7,653 nt of DNA from SAR116 cluster bacterium (GCA_002691725.1 NZIT01000033.1:1-7653); one strand, 5' to 3'. Shown: positions 1-4,873, counted from the stretch's first letter. A program made the numbers and translations. Notes: generated by a model not told the origin, from the letters alone.

Positions 1-139
1 CAATACAGTAATACGTCGTATTACCGTCACCTATCTCACTGAAAGCCTGAAAACCAGAAATAGCACCGCCAAGCGTAAACGTCCCCGTCCCCGTGGTTGT
101 TGCCGTTTCTTTTATTCGATCTTTAATGACCAGAGCCAT
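1..139 (-). CDS. Probable tail/appendage protein, N-terminal 46 residues (3' end outside window)
   Basis: The ATG at 139 is preceded by GGAG about 7 nt upstream, and the frame stays open to the window edge, giving 46 residues. The protein begins MALVIKDRIKETATTTGTGT and continues with a GAISGFQAFSEIGDGNTTYY segment. This start, with VKDR/IKDR-ET, a Thr/Gly run, then a GFxxF and IGDGNTxxY pattern, is one I recall from the N-termini of phage tail-fibre-like or other virion appendage proteins in marine phages; that is family recall, not a search. It lies 15 nt after the stop of the 147-aa virion protein gene, in the same direction, so it is probably co-transcribed with the tail genes. Because only the N-terminus is present, its length and receptor-binding or enzymatic domains cannot be judged. 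Confidence 0.75.
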   Translation of the reverse strand, partial: MALVIKDRIKETATTTGTGTFTLGGAISGFQAFSEIGDGNTTYYCI

Positions 140-154
140 GATGGACTCCGGTTA

Positions 155-598
155 CTACGCGATACGGATAATAGCGTTTGATGCGTCCGCAGTTGGGAAC
201 TGAATAGTAAAGTCACCAGCAGTAGATGTCTTATCACCACCAAAAGCAAGGACACAAACAGCGTCTGTCGTACCTGTCCCAGAACCTGTTGTAGTATTAT
301 AGATAAGAGCACCATTCGCAGTAATTGTTGCGGTGCTAAATGTCAGGTCGTCAAAATCCGTGAACGCAGTTGTACTGGATGTTGTTGGGTTGACATTTGT
401 TAGTGCACTTCCACCTGACGAGTAACCCGTACCACTTACCTCGTTGGTAGTCGCGAAGTCAGTTGTAGTAGCACCCAAAGTAGCACTACTTGTGAAGAGA
501 GCTAGTTTAAAGGTGTCGCCGCCAGACGCTAAAAAGTTGTGTTTCCCCTCAAGAAGCTCTTTCTTGAAAGAGGTACACATAGCTTGACTAATAGCCAT
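155..598 (-). CDS. Beta-rich putative virion/tail structural protein (147 aa)
   Basis: This complete gene has AGGAG 6 nt before an ATG at 598 and ends in two consecutive stops (TAG TAA). The short N-terminal segment (residues 1-20, MAISQAMCTSFKKELLEG) looks helical. The rest is rich in Thr, Ser, Gly and Ala and consistent with beta structure: a GGDTFKLALFTSSATLG segment (26-42), a TNEVSGTGYSSGG segment (51-63), and a strongly patterned end, GDFTIQFPTADASNAIIRIA (128-147). I recall close relatives of these motifs as small conserved structural proteins of marine and other phages, usually near tail genes. The exact role (tail tube, fibre base or decoration) is unknown to me. The ATG overlaps the preceding stop as TAATG, indicating translational coupling with the 98-aa gene. 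A 7-bp inverted repeat at 549-567 lies early in the coding region but may be chance. Confidence 0.85.
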   Translation of the reverse strand: MAISQAMCTSFKKELLEGKHNFLASGGDTFKLALFTSSATLGATTTDFATTNEVSGTGYSSGGSALTNVNPTTSSTTAFTDFDDLTFSTATITANGALIYNTTTGSGTGTTDAVCVLAFGGDKTSTAGDFTIQFPTADASNAIIRIA

Positions 599-894
599 TA
601 CATTCTCCTAATTATTTCAGCAGCCTCTTGGTTGCCGTTTTCCACCAATAGATTATACATTGTAGTTCTATCACTTTGAACCGCTTTTTTCAAATAAAAC
701 AAAACCAACGGCTTTAAGTGCTCTTTAAACATATGAGCCTGATCGCGTATCGGCTGCGGAGCCTTGTCAGATACAGACACAATCCGATCCACACACATCT
801 CAGCTATCGTCTCAGGAGAGTGCCCCCGGTTAGTCTCTGTCCGAACCGTGACAATCGGCTCCTCGGGTAACTGTAAAAATCCTGAATCGCTCAC
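598..894 (-). CDS. Small conserved phage protein of unknown function (98 aa, GTG start)
   Basis: The frame opens with GTG at 894 within a GTGA overlap with the preceding stop, and ends in TAATG with the next gene. The ribosome site is weak, so initiation probably depends on termination of the upstream gene. The N-terminus has an extended segment, LPEEPIVTVRTETNRGH (9-25). The remainder looks mostly helical: SPETIAEMCVDRIVSVSD (26-43), a mid-region helix (about 51-72) and a C-terminal AVQSDRTTMYNLLVENG...AAEIIRRM segment (71-98). There is no signal peptide or transmembrane segment, though residues 62-68 (PLVLFYL) are hydrophobic. I recall the VRTxxNRGHxPET and QSDRTTxYNLLV patterns from small uncharacterised marine phage proteins beside adaptor genes. 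A chaperone or small connector role is possible from context only. Confidence 0.8.
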   Translation of the reverse strand: MSDSGFLQLPEEPIVTVRTETNRGHSPETIAEMCVDRIVSVSDKAPQPIRDQAHMFKEHLKPLVLFYLKKAVQSDRTTMYNLLVENGNQEAAEIIRRM

Positions 895-1538
895 TGTTTA
901 ACTCTTACGATTTGCCCTGATCTGTAATAATCCGTTGTTTCTTTTGCTTCACCGTGCAGTTTTAGAAGCTGTACAGCCTCAATAAACTTCTTTTCATAAT
1001 TCTGCAACACATCCGGCTCACCCTTCATAAAAGTGTAAGCTTCGACCAAAGAGCCGTACAACATAGCCTGTGGTGCATTTGTACTAAGCCAAGTAGTGCC
1101 TGACTCTGCCCCCGATGCCAGACTTGCTGGCCTATAGAAATAGTGAAGCTCAACGTCATAGGCTGTATCCGGGGACGGTGCTACAATAAAGTTATCAACA
1201 TTAAACAAAGCATAATATCTGGGTGTACCTGTTGTTGCTGGATTAGGCGTAAAGGTCTGCACAAAGTTCACATCTTTGTATAACAAGAAGTCGTGACTGC
1301 TATTTTTTATTACAGACAAAGAAAAAGGAGCCAAGAAATCGCTAGGAGCAGCTAAGTATTTATTAGAAGCCGACATATTACCCGCAACATTTTTTCTGAA
1401 AAGAGAGAGTTGAACTCCCTTTAAAATTCGTTCCTCTGCGGATTTTATGAAATTAGATAGATTATTCACAAAAGTTGTCTCAGTGTTTTCTGAATAATCC
1501 TGTATCGCTGTCTTTAATTCTGAGAAGGTATAGCTCAT
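891..1538 (-). CDS. Putative head-tail adaptor/connector protein (215 aa)
   Basis: The gene starts at an ATG (1538) overlapping the previous stop as ATGA. A strong GGAGGT lies about 11 nt upstream, inside the end of the cupredoxin-like gene. It ends at the TGA of a GTGA overlap. The N-terminal part (1-50) is helical, with FSELKTAIQDYSENTETTF and an FIKSAEERILKGVQL segment. A beta-rich middle follows, with SDFLAPFSLSVI, FLLYKDVNFVQTF, YYALFNVDNFIVAPSPD and VELHYFYRPASL. The end is helical: TTWLSTNAPQAMLYGSLVEAY then a MKGEPDVLQNYEKKFIEA segment (171-188). This helix, beta-core, helix organisation and these motifs resemble phage adaptor proteins such as those called after phage SU10 or the T7 gp11 tail tubular A type, which sit between portal and tail. 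The family is assigned from memory of the pattern. It could instead be a tail tube component. Confidence 0.72.
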   Translation of the reverse strand: MSYTFSELKTAIQDYSENTETTFVNNLSNFIKSAEERILKGVQLSLFRKNVAGNMSASNKYLAAPSDFLAPFSLSVIKNSSHDFLLYKDVNFVQTFTPNPATTGTPRYYALFNVDNFIVAPSPDTAYDVELHYFYRPASLASGAESGTTWLSTNAPQAMLYGSLVEAYTFMKGEPDVLQNYEKKFIEAVQLLKLHGEAKETTDYYRSGQIVRVKQ

Positions 1539-2182
1539 GTGTTTATTTGACCTCCCATGCCCGAGTGATTAGTGCAATAGTAATACAATGTAGGCGCACC
1601 TATCGCCACCACAATCTGAGTATAAGCACCTGACGATCCTGGTGTGCCACTGGTTGTTACACCCGTTGTGTATTCCGACCCACCGCCATGTGTACCGTTA
1701 GCAGTTATAGAAATACGAAGTGGGTGACCGGAGTTGCTGGAATCAGATTGATCGAATATATATGTCTGTCCTTCTGTTAAAGACAAGGTTGGCGAGACCA
1801 CACCATCAATATAATACTTATTGCCTGTGCCGTAGCTGTTTGTACCTGACGCAACAGTAACAGTGAATGTTGTTATAACAGTTGTTATAACGGAGACATG
1901 CCCAACACCTGAAAGCAAGGTTAAAGAAACATTCTGCTCAAAAGGATATTTAAACTCACCCACTTTTTGCTCAAAAGGAAGCTTTTGTTGTGGACGTGGG
2001 TTTCTAACAGCTTGTGGATCAAAGATGTTTCTGGGGGGAGTTAGTTGAGGATGCTTCGGTTCATACTCATCTGGACCAACCAATAGCCCATTCCACTCTT
2101 TCCTCATTTCAGACAAACGATAGCGAAAGCCTGAACGGTCAGAGATGCCGTATGTTTTCCTACCTGAAGCAAACCTAGCCAT
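1535..2182 (-). CDS. Two-domain virion protein: phage N-terminal module plus C-terminal cupredoxin-like domain (215 aa)
   Basis: The ATG at 2182 overlaps the previous stop (TAATG) and the stop overlaps the next start (ATGA), so the gene sits between two adaptor-like genes. Residues 1-65 form a hydrophilic module beginning MARFASGRKTYGISDRSGF, with RKEWNGLLVGPDEYEPKHPQ (28-47), a Pro-rich linker and two PFEQ[KN]V copies. I recall this module from marine phage structural proteins. Residues about 83-110 form a Val/Thr-rich linker. Residues about 115-215 form a beta-rich domain with YYIDGV, LTEGQTYIFDQSDSSNSGHP and a C-terminal YYYCTNHSGM segment. H153, C203, H206 and M209 match the His, then Cys-X2-His-X2-Met ligand order of type 1 copper proteins. 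The 50-residue H-to-C distance is close to that of plastocyanin. No signal peptide is present. Copper binding is inferred; virion location is inferred from context. Confidence 0.82.
   Translation of the reverse strand: MARFASGRKTYGISDRSGFRYRLSEMRKEWNGLLVGPDEYEPKHPQLTPPRNIFDPQAVRNPRPQQKLPFEQKVGEFKYPFEQNVSLTLLSGVGHVSVITTVITTFTVTVASGTNSYGTGNKYYIDGVVSPTLSLTEGQTYIFDQSDSSNSGHPLRISITANGTHGGGSEYTTGVTTSGTPGSSGAYTQIVVAIGAPTLYYYCTNHSGMGGQINT
1556..1726 (-). other. Segment encoding the putative type 1 copper ligand set
   Basis: The codon for His153 is at 1724-1726, Cys203 at 1574-1576, His206 at 1565-1567 and Met209 at 1556-1558, all in frame in the 1535-2182 gene. The C-X2-H-X2-M loop has the spacing known for amicyanin, shorter than the C-X2-H-X4-M loop of plastocyanin. 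The sequence shows the residues and their order; folding as a cupredoxin and metal loading are inference. Confidence 0.6.
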
Positions 2183-2847
2183 TATACTCTCAAATAACTA
2201 ATACTAGGAGTTAATTTTAGAGGTACTCTGTCCTCATCTTCATCCGCAGCTCTCTGGAACTCTTCTTCGTAAATACTCTTCAATAACTGCACTCTATCTG
2301 GAGACCGCTTAACAGCTAAGTAATATGCTAATCCAGCCGCCATACACGGGAGAAAACGAAACGGAGCGTCAACGTCATTCACAAGAGAATCAGCATCCTC
2401 TATGCGTTGAACGTAATAATACCGTAGTTCATCTGTATTGTTTTCGGGAGTAGGCCAAAGATTTATTTCAGGAGTGGTCTGCCTGTTGAAGTAAAAACTA
2501 GAGGGTCGCCCTGTTGTGGTCTTATTCGGTTGATTCTGATATTCGCCCCGGCTTATGCGCTGAACCTCAAAATCAGTTCCACTACGTCTAACCACCACTT
2601 CAAGTAAGTCAGCTATCGTATCAGAAAGAGCATACGTTGCTGTACCGGACACTAAACTTAATGTTCCAAGCTTTACTGTCCAAAGATTTACCCCCCTGTT
2701 AGCCCAATCAGCAAACATGAGGTTGAGAGAACGCCGAGCGGTGTCAGCCTCGTACCCTGTACGAAGCTCTAAACCGCATCGTTCGTATGCCTCTTCAATG
2801 ATATCAGCAACATCGAGAGTGAAATCTCTAGAACCTGAAGTAGCCAT
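2182..2847 (-). CDS. Putative phage adaptor / head-completion protein (221 aa)
   Basis: The ATG at 2847 directly follows the TAA of the 46-aa repeat gene and has no good Shine-Dalgarno, suggesting coupled translation. The stop overlaps the next ATG (TAATG). The N-terminal region is helical: LDVADIIEEAYERCGLELRT (11-30), then TARRSLNLMFADWANRGVNL (36-55). The middle is beta-rich with YALSDTIADLLEVVVRR, RISRGEYQNQPNK, GRPSSFYFNRQTTPEINLWP (113-132) and LRYYYVQRIEDA. The C-terminus is helical: FRFLPCMAAGLAYYLAVK (163-180) and an IYEEEFQRAADEDEDR segment. This organisation is close to the helix, beta-core, helix plan of podovirus adaptor or tail-accessory proteins (T7 gp11, P22 gp4 or SU10 adaptor type), which form a ring under the portal. 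I recall very similar motifs in marine phage proteins. The precise family is uncertain. Confidence 0.72.
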   Translation of the reverse strand: MATSGSRDFTLDVADIIEEAYERCGLELRTGYEADTARRSLNLMFADWANRGVNLWTVKLGTLSLVSGTATYALSDTIADLLEVVVRRSGTDFEVQRISRGEYQNQPNKTTTGRPSSFYFNRQTTPEINLWPTPENNTDELRYYYVQRIEDADSLVNDVDAPFRFLPCMAAGLAYYLAVKRSPDRVQLLKSIYEEEFQRAADEDEDRVPLKLTPSISYLRV

Positions 2848-2988
2848 TTACTTTTTCTTCTTAGCCATGCCACCACCGCGCATACGCATTGGCTTCTTAG
2901 CCATACCGCCGCCACGCATACGCATTGGCTTCTTAACCATACCACCGCCACGCATCTTACGAACTGGTTTCTTTTTTCCTCGCATCAT
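2848..2988 (-). CDS. 46-aa Met/Arg/Gly/Lys tandem-repeat basic protein
   Basis: An ATG at 2988, followed by a second in-frame ATG at 2985, has GGAG 8 nt upstream. The frame runs 46 codons to a TAA that abuts the ATG of the 221-aa gene. The protein starts MMRGKKKPVRK and then contains two full and one partial copy of a 12-residue unit, MRGGGM[VA]KKPMR, ending in KKKK. I count 19 Lys/Arg, 10 Met and 10 Gly among 46 residues, with no acidic residue. The 5' end overlaps the last 32 nt of the 160-aa gene. Good ribosome site, exact fit between neighbours and a synonymously varied repeat all argue that it is translated. Similar GGM-Lys/Arg repeat peptides are ones I recall in marine phages. Function is unknown; nucleic acid or membrane interaction is possible given the charge, but that is speculation. 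Confidence 0.75.
   Translation of the reverse strand: MMRGKKKPVRKMRGGGMVKKPMRMRGGGMAKKPMRMRGGGMAKKKK
2866..2955. repeat. Tandem direct repeat, 36-bp unit, about 2.5 copies, coding
   Basis: Two adjacent 36-bp units (2866-2901 and 2902-2937) differ at a few positions, and a third copy matches for about 18 bp from 2938. The units encode the 12-residue MRGGGM[VA]KKPMR repeat on the minus strand. Several of the differences fall at third codon positions (Gly GGT/GGC, Arg CGT/CGC), so the peptide is better conserved than the DNA. There are no spacers between units. Confidence 0.85.
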
Positions 2989-3439
2989 TGACCTGTCTCC
3001 ATTTAGCTCGATCTACAATTAACTTCACATAGTCTTCTCTAGCATAATTATCATAATAACCAGATGTTGCTAGAATCCTTGAGGCATCATCTAAGTCAGA
3101 TAACCTCTGCACAAAAATCATAGCACAGTTGTCCATAAAACTTAATAGCCAAATATCTTTTCCTTGTTCAGCCAGCCAACCATTCAGAGCAATGCAGGCC
3201 GCCTCTAGCTCTTCGTAAGTTTGATCATGTTCTTCAGAGTAACAAATAACGACTTTAAACGAGTCATCAAAATTTTTAATTGTTGTATACACATCCGCCC
3301 ATAAGTCACTAGACGCAGATACATCAACTCTGCCTCCATCCCAAGCGTTCTTAGCGTAAGGACAAAGCGGGAGATTAGCTGTTTCTTTATTTGGTATAGA
3401 AAGTTCATTGTTTATCCAATCATCTAAAAAAGAAAGCAC
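2957..3439 (-). CDS. 160-aa phage protein with LCPYAK motif, unknown function (GTG start)
   Basis: The start is a GTG at 3439 overlapping the previous TAG (TAGTG), with GGAG about 9 nt upstream. The stop lies 32 nt inside the 46-aa gene. The N-terminus has FLDDWINNELSIPN and then NLPLCPYAKNAWDGGRVDV (22-40). A VVICYSEEHDQTYEELE segment (63-79), an IWLLSFMDN strand (96-104) and AMIFVQRLSDLDDASRILA (106-124) follow, then a GYYDNYAREDY segment. Alternating helices and short hydrophobic strands suggest a compact alpha/beta fold without signal or membrane segments. The early [helix]-LCP[FY]AK-then-V.V pattern resembles the start of the bacterial DUF1415 family (usually about 180-190 aa, LCPFAK). 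That is a resemblance I recall, not a proven relationship. CPYA also recalls glutaredoxin CPYC, but the second cysteine is absent. Its codon choice is more AT-rich than the capsid gene. Confidence 0.8.
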   Translation of the reverse strand: MLSFLDDWINNELSIPNKETANLPLCPYAKNAWDGGRVDVSASSDLWADVYTTIKNFDDSFKVVICYSEEHDQTYEELEAACIALNGWLAEQGKDIWLLSFMDNCAMIFVQRLSDLDDASRILATSGYYDNYAREDYVKLIVDRAKWRQVNDARKKETSS

Positions 3440-3720
3440 TATTTCTTTCTCCGTTTAACAGCCTTTACCCTTCTCGGTTTTCCGGCTGGCTGTCCTAACC
3501 GTTTTTTCTGTGCGATCCTGGACTTCTTTTCAGAGGCTGACAGTTCTCCGGCTGTTTTAGGGGTTTTACTGGATACCCTCTTCTTGGGGCGACAATATGG
3601 AGTACCCCGTTTTTCACCTTTCTTACGCCCACATGGTTTCCCCGTCCGTACATCAATCCACTCCTCTTTAAACCAACGTTTAAGAGCCGCTCCTTTTTTA
3701 GTTTTACGAACTTTGGACAT
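3439..3720 (-). CDS. 93-aa highly basic protein with CGRKKGEKRG...CRPxKR motifs
   Basis: The ATG at 3720 overlaps the previous stop (TAATG) and has only a weak ribosome site. The end overlaps the GTG of the 160-aa gene. I count 36 Lys/Arg in 93 residues. An N-terminal segment LKRWFKEEWIDVRTGKPCGR (13-32) leads into KKGEKRGTPYCRPKKRVSSK (33-52), with cysteines at 30 and 43. A KTPKTAGELSASEKK segment (52-66) follows, then a Lys/Arg tail ending KRRKK. I recall the WFKExWxDVxTGKPCGRxKGExRGxPxCRP pattern as a small uncharacterised domain found in marine phages and some large eukaryotic viruses. The positive charge makes nucleic acid binding plausible, and the two cysteines could pair or bind metal with partners. 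Neither is shown. It is the middle member of a run of small basic genes. Confidence 0.8.
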   Translation of the reverse strand: MSKVRKTKKGAALKRWFKEEWIDVRTGKPCGRKKGEKRGTPYCRPKKRVSSKTPKTAGELSASEKKSRIAQKKRLGQPAGKPRRVKAVKRRKK

Positions 3721-3947
3721 TAATAAATCTTCGTGGTTCTATATTTATATCGTTGACCGTCTCTGATTCTTGGCTCTCCGCGCACCATTCCTCCACTTGC
3801 TTTTCTAACAGGTTTTTTCTTGCTCTTATTTCCCCAATTCGACGCTCCGACTTTTCGGCATTTTGCAATAGCCCCTGATGCATACGCTGAAGGGAACACT
3901 TTGTACCGCGCCTTGACTTTATGGTAGCAAGCATCTTTTTTAGACAT
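3720..3947 (-). CDS. 75-aa basic protein with KKDACYHKVKxRYK and GGMV motifs
   Basis: I chose the ATG at 3947 because AGGAG lies 8 nt upstream and the gene then begins just after the stop of the membrane protein gene. An in-frame ATG at 4001 would add 18 residues, lacks a convincing ribosome site and overlaps that gene. The protein reads MSKKDACYHKVKARYKVFPS (1-20), then AYASGAIAKCRKVGASNWGN (21-40). A KSKKKPVRKASGGMVRG tail element (41-57) and a basic Tyr/Arg end follow. Cysteines are at 7 and 30; I count 22 Lys/Arg. I recall the KKDACYxKVK...SAYASGA...CRKxGAxNWG pattern as a recurrent, uncharacterised small viral domain in marine phages and large DNA viruses. Its tail shares KKKPVRK and GGMV with the 46-aa repeat protein. 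The stop overlaps the next ATG (TAATG). Confidence 0.8.
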   Translation of the reverse strand: MSKKDACYHKVKARYKVFPSAYASGAIAKCRKVGASNWGNKSKKKPVRKASGGMVRGEPRIRDGQRYKYRTTKIY

Positions 3948-3967
3948 CTCATTTTCTCCTCTTTCTT

Positions 3968-4294
3968 TTACTCGCGCAATGAGCTCGTTCTGAGAACCCA
4001 CGAGGGGAGTTGCAGTTGATCTTTTTCTTCCGCTTGGAGCTCCACTTCCTTTTCTGAGGAGGCTTCGACACCTGTTTTCTCATTTGTCCGCGTGATATCG
4101 CCATCTCTAGACCTTATAAACTCTTCCCAAAGAGGGGTTAACATTTTGTGGTTAGCGTCAACCTTACTAGATATAAGTTCGGTTTCAGTAGATATAACCT
4201 CAGTTTTTTTATCTAGCTCAATAAGTGTTAGTGCCATCCAGCCAAGAACAGCCAGCCCGCCTGTAACACAAACATTTAATAAGTACTTTTCCAT
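3968..4294 (-). CDS. 108-aa single-pass membrane protein with coiled-coil-like stalk; holin- or spanin-like at most
   Basis: The ATG at 4294 begins 1 nt after the TGA of the 95-aa gene, with only a partial AGG ribosome site. Residues 4-25 (YLLNVCVTGGLAVLGWMALTLI) form one hydrophobic segment after a Lys at position 3 and before ELDKK, so the C-terminal part is probably on the opposite side from the N-terminus or anchored at the membrane. Residues 26-60 contain a heptad-like hydrophobic pattern with Leu, Val and Ile plus polar residues, consistent with a short coiled coil. An acidic Glu-rich stretch spans about 73-93, and a Ser/Leu/Arg tail follows. Small one-TM phage proteins can be holins, spanin subunits or virion/membrane factors; no endolysin is next to it, so a lysis role is only a guess. 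Confidence 0.72.
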   Translation of the reverse strand: MEKYLLNVCVTGGLAVLGWMALTLIELDKKTEVISTETELISSKVDANHKMLTPLWEEFIRSRDGDITRTNEKTGVEASSEKEVELQAEEKDQLQLPSWVLRTSSLRE

Positions 4295-4295
4295 A

Positions 4296-4583
4296 TCAAC
4301 ATTTCCACCTTTTACGAGCTTGACAAATACGTTTATTAGGTGTTTTGCGACAGTTTATGTTGTGCATTTTACGCTGTCCGTCAGAACGAGCACAAAACGA
4401 CTTTCGTCTCTTAGCCGCCGCACTTCCTTTTTTAACTTTACCAGTTACCGCAGTTTTTAATTTACTGCCGGGATTGGCACGACGATAAGCAGCTACGCCC
4501 TTCTTCGTCATTCCCGCCCCACTTTTAGTGGGACGGAAATTACGCTTATTGCGTTTCGGCATCTTTGTCGCCGTTCTCGCCAT
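4296..4583 (-). CDS. 95-aa Lys/Arg-rich, four-cysteine small phage protein
   Basis: The ATG at 4583 has AGAGG upstream. An internal ATG at codon 8 (MPKRNK) is an alternative. I count 32 Lys/Arg in 95 residues. The central motif GAGMTKKGVAAYRRANPGSK (22-41) leads to LKTAVTGKVKKGSAAAKRRK (42-61), then SFCARSDGQ and a C-terminal ICQARKRWKC. Cysteines are at 64, 78, 87 and 95. The GxGMTxxGVxxYRRxNPGSKLKTAVT and RRKSFCAR...WKC patterns are ones I recall from a small uncharacterised domain (I believe a DUF6321-type family) in cyanophages and other marine viruses. Four cysteines could bind a metal or form disulfides, but the spacing (13, 8 and 7 residues between) fits no standard zinc finger. It is the first of the run of small basic proteins after the beta-rich virion genes. 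Confidence 0.8.
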   Translation of the reverse strand: MARTATKMPKRNKRNFRPTKSGAGMTKKGVAAYRRANPGSKLKTAVTGKVKKGSAAAKRRKSFCARSDGQRKMHNINCRKTPNKRICQARKRWKC

Positions 4584-4591
4584 GACAGCCT

Positions 4592-4873
4592 CTAGACAGT
4601 AAAGAATACGACAGACGTAATATCGTCTATCGTATGCACATTAATGTCTGTCTCGAACAAGATCCCCTGTGCAGGAACAGAAATGGTGTCTGTCTCTGCC
4701 GCTTGAAGATCAACGTGCAGTTTTGTTGCACCAGAGTCTGTGCCATCTGTCAGCTTCAACTCAGGTGTCCCTGAACCAGCAGTGGTAACGACAACTTGCA
4801 TCAGGCGACAACGTCCAATGGACGCTGCCCCTGTTGCTGTAACGCGAGTGGTTTTTACATCAGAACCAGCCAT
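4592..4873 (-). CDS. 93-aa beta-rich putative virion protein
   Basis: The ATG at 4873 has AGGAG 6 nt upstream and lies 14 nt after the 156-aa gene; the TAG stop is 8 nt before the 95-aa gene. The protein starts MAGSDVKTTRVTATGAASIG and alternates short hydrophobic strands with Thr/Gly/Asp turns. Examples are CRLMQVVVTTAGSG (22-35), ELKLTDGTDSGATKLHVDL (38-56), DTISVPAQGILFETDINVHT (62-81) and a final VVFFTV. This pattern is typical of a small beta-sandwich or jelly-roll-like subunit, and an all-beta fold is likely. It has no signal peptide. Its position next to the 156-aa protein and downstream of the capsid gene suggests a head decoration or minor virion component; that is inference, and I do not recognise a named family. 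Confidence 0.75.
   Translation of the reverse strand: MAGSDVKTTRVTATGAASIGRCRLMQVVVTTAGSGTPELKLTDGTDSGATKLHVDLQAAETDTISVPAQGILFETDINVHTIDDITSVVFFTV

Noticed and set aside
549..567. 7-bp inverted repeat TCAAGAA/TTCTTGA inside the start of the 147-aa gene
   Set aside because: The stem is AT-rich, has no T-tract, and is easily explained by AAG/CTT codons for a Lys/Glu/Leu helix.
1869..1891. Direct repeat GTTGTTATAAC twice, containing the palindrome GTTATAAC
   Set aside because: It encodes the repeated VITT in the linker of the cupredoxin protein, and lies mid-gene, so an operator is not supported.
2769..2951. Minus-strand 60-codon frame with Trp/Cys repeats
   Set aside because: It is an out-of-frame reading of the same tandem repeat and of the start of the 221-aa gene; the 46-aa frame has the ribosome site and the fitting junctions.
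2866..2955. 36-bp direct repeats resembling a CRISPR repeat length
   Set aside because: Units are adjacent without spacers and encode an in-frame peptide repeat with several synonymous differences, so this is a coding tandem repeat.
2717..3022. Plus-strand open frame with Pro/Arg/Ile repeats
   Set aside because: It is the antisense reading of the MRGGGM repeat plus the adaptor start, has no ribosome site, and opposes all supported genes.
3704..3952. Alternative minus-strand frame starting 5 nt before the 75-aa start
   Set aside because: It runs in another frame across the 75-aa gene and loses its conserved motif; likely a shadow frame.
3720..4001. Longer 93-residue version of the 75-aa protein
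   Set aside because: The upstream ATG lacks a good ribosome site and overlaps the membrane-protein gene, whereas ATG 3947 has AGGAG at 8 nt and starts the recalled motif.
4092..4460. Plus-strand 122-codon open frame
   Set aside because: It is antisense to the membrane-protein and 95-aa genes, which have better starts and recognisable content; its Ser/Phe/Thr composition is what the complement of Lys/Glu-rich codons gives.
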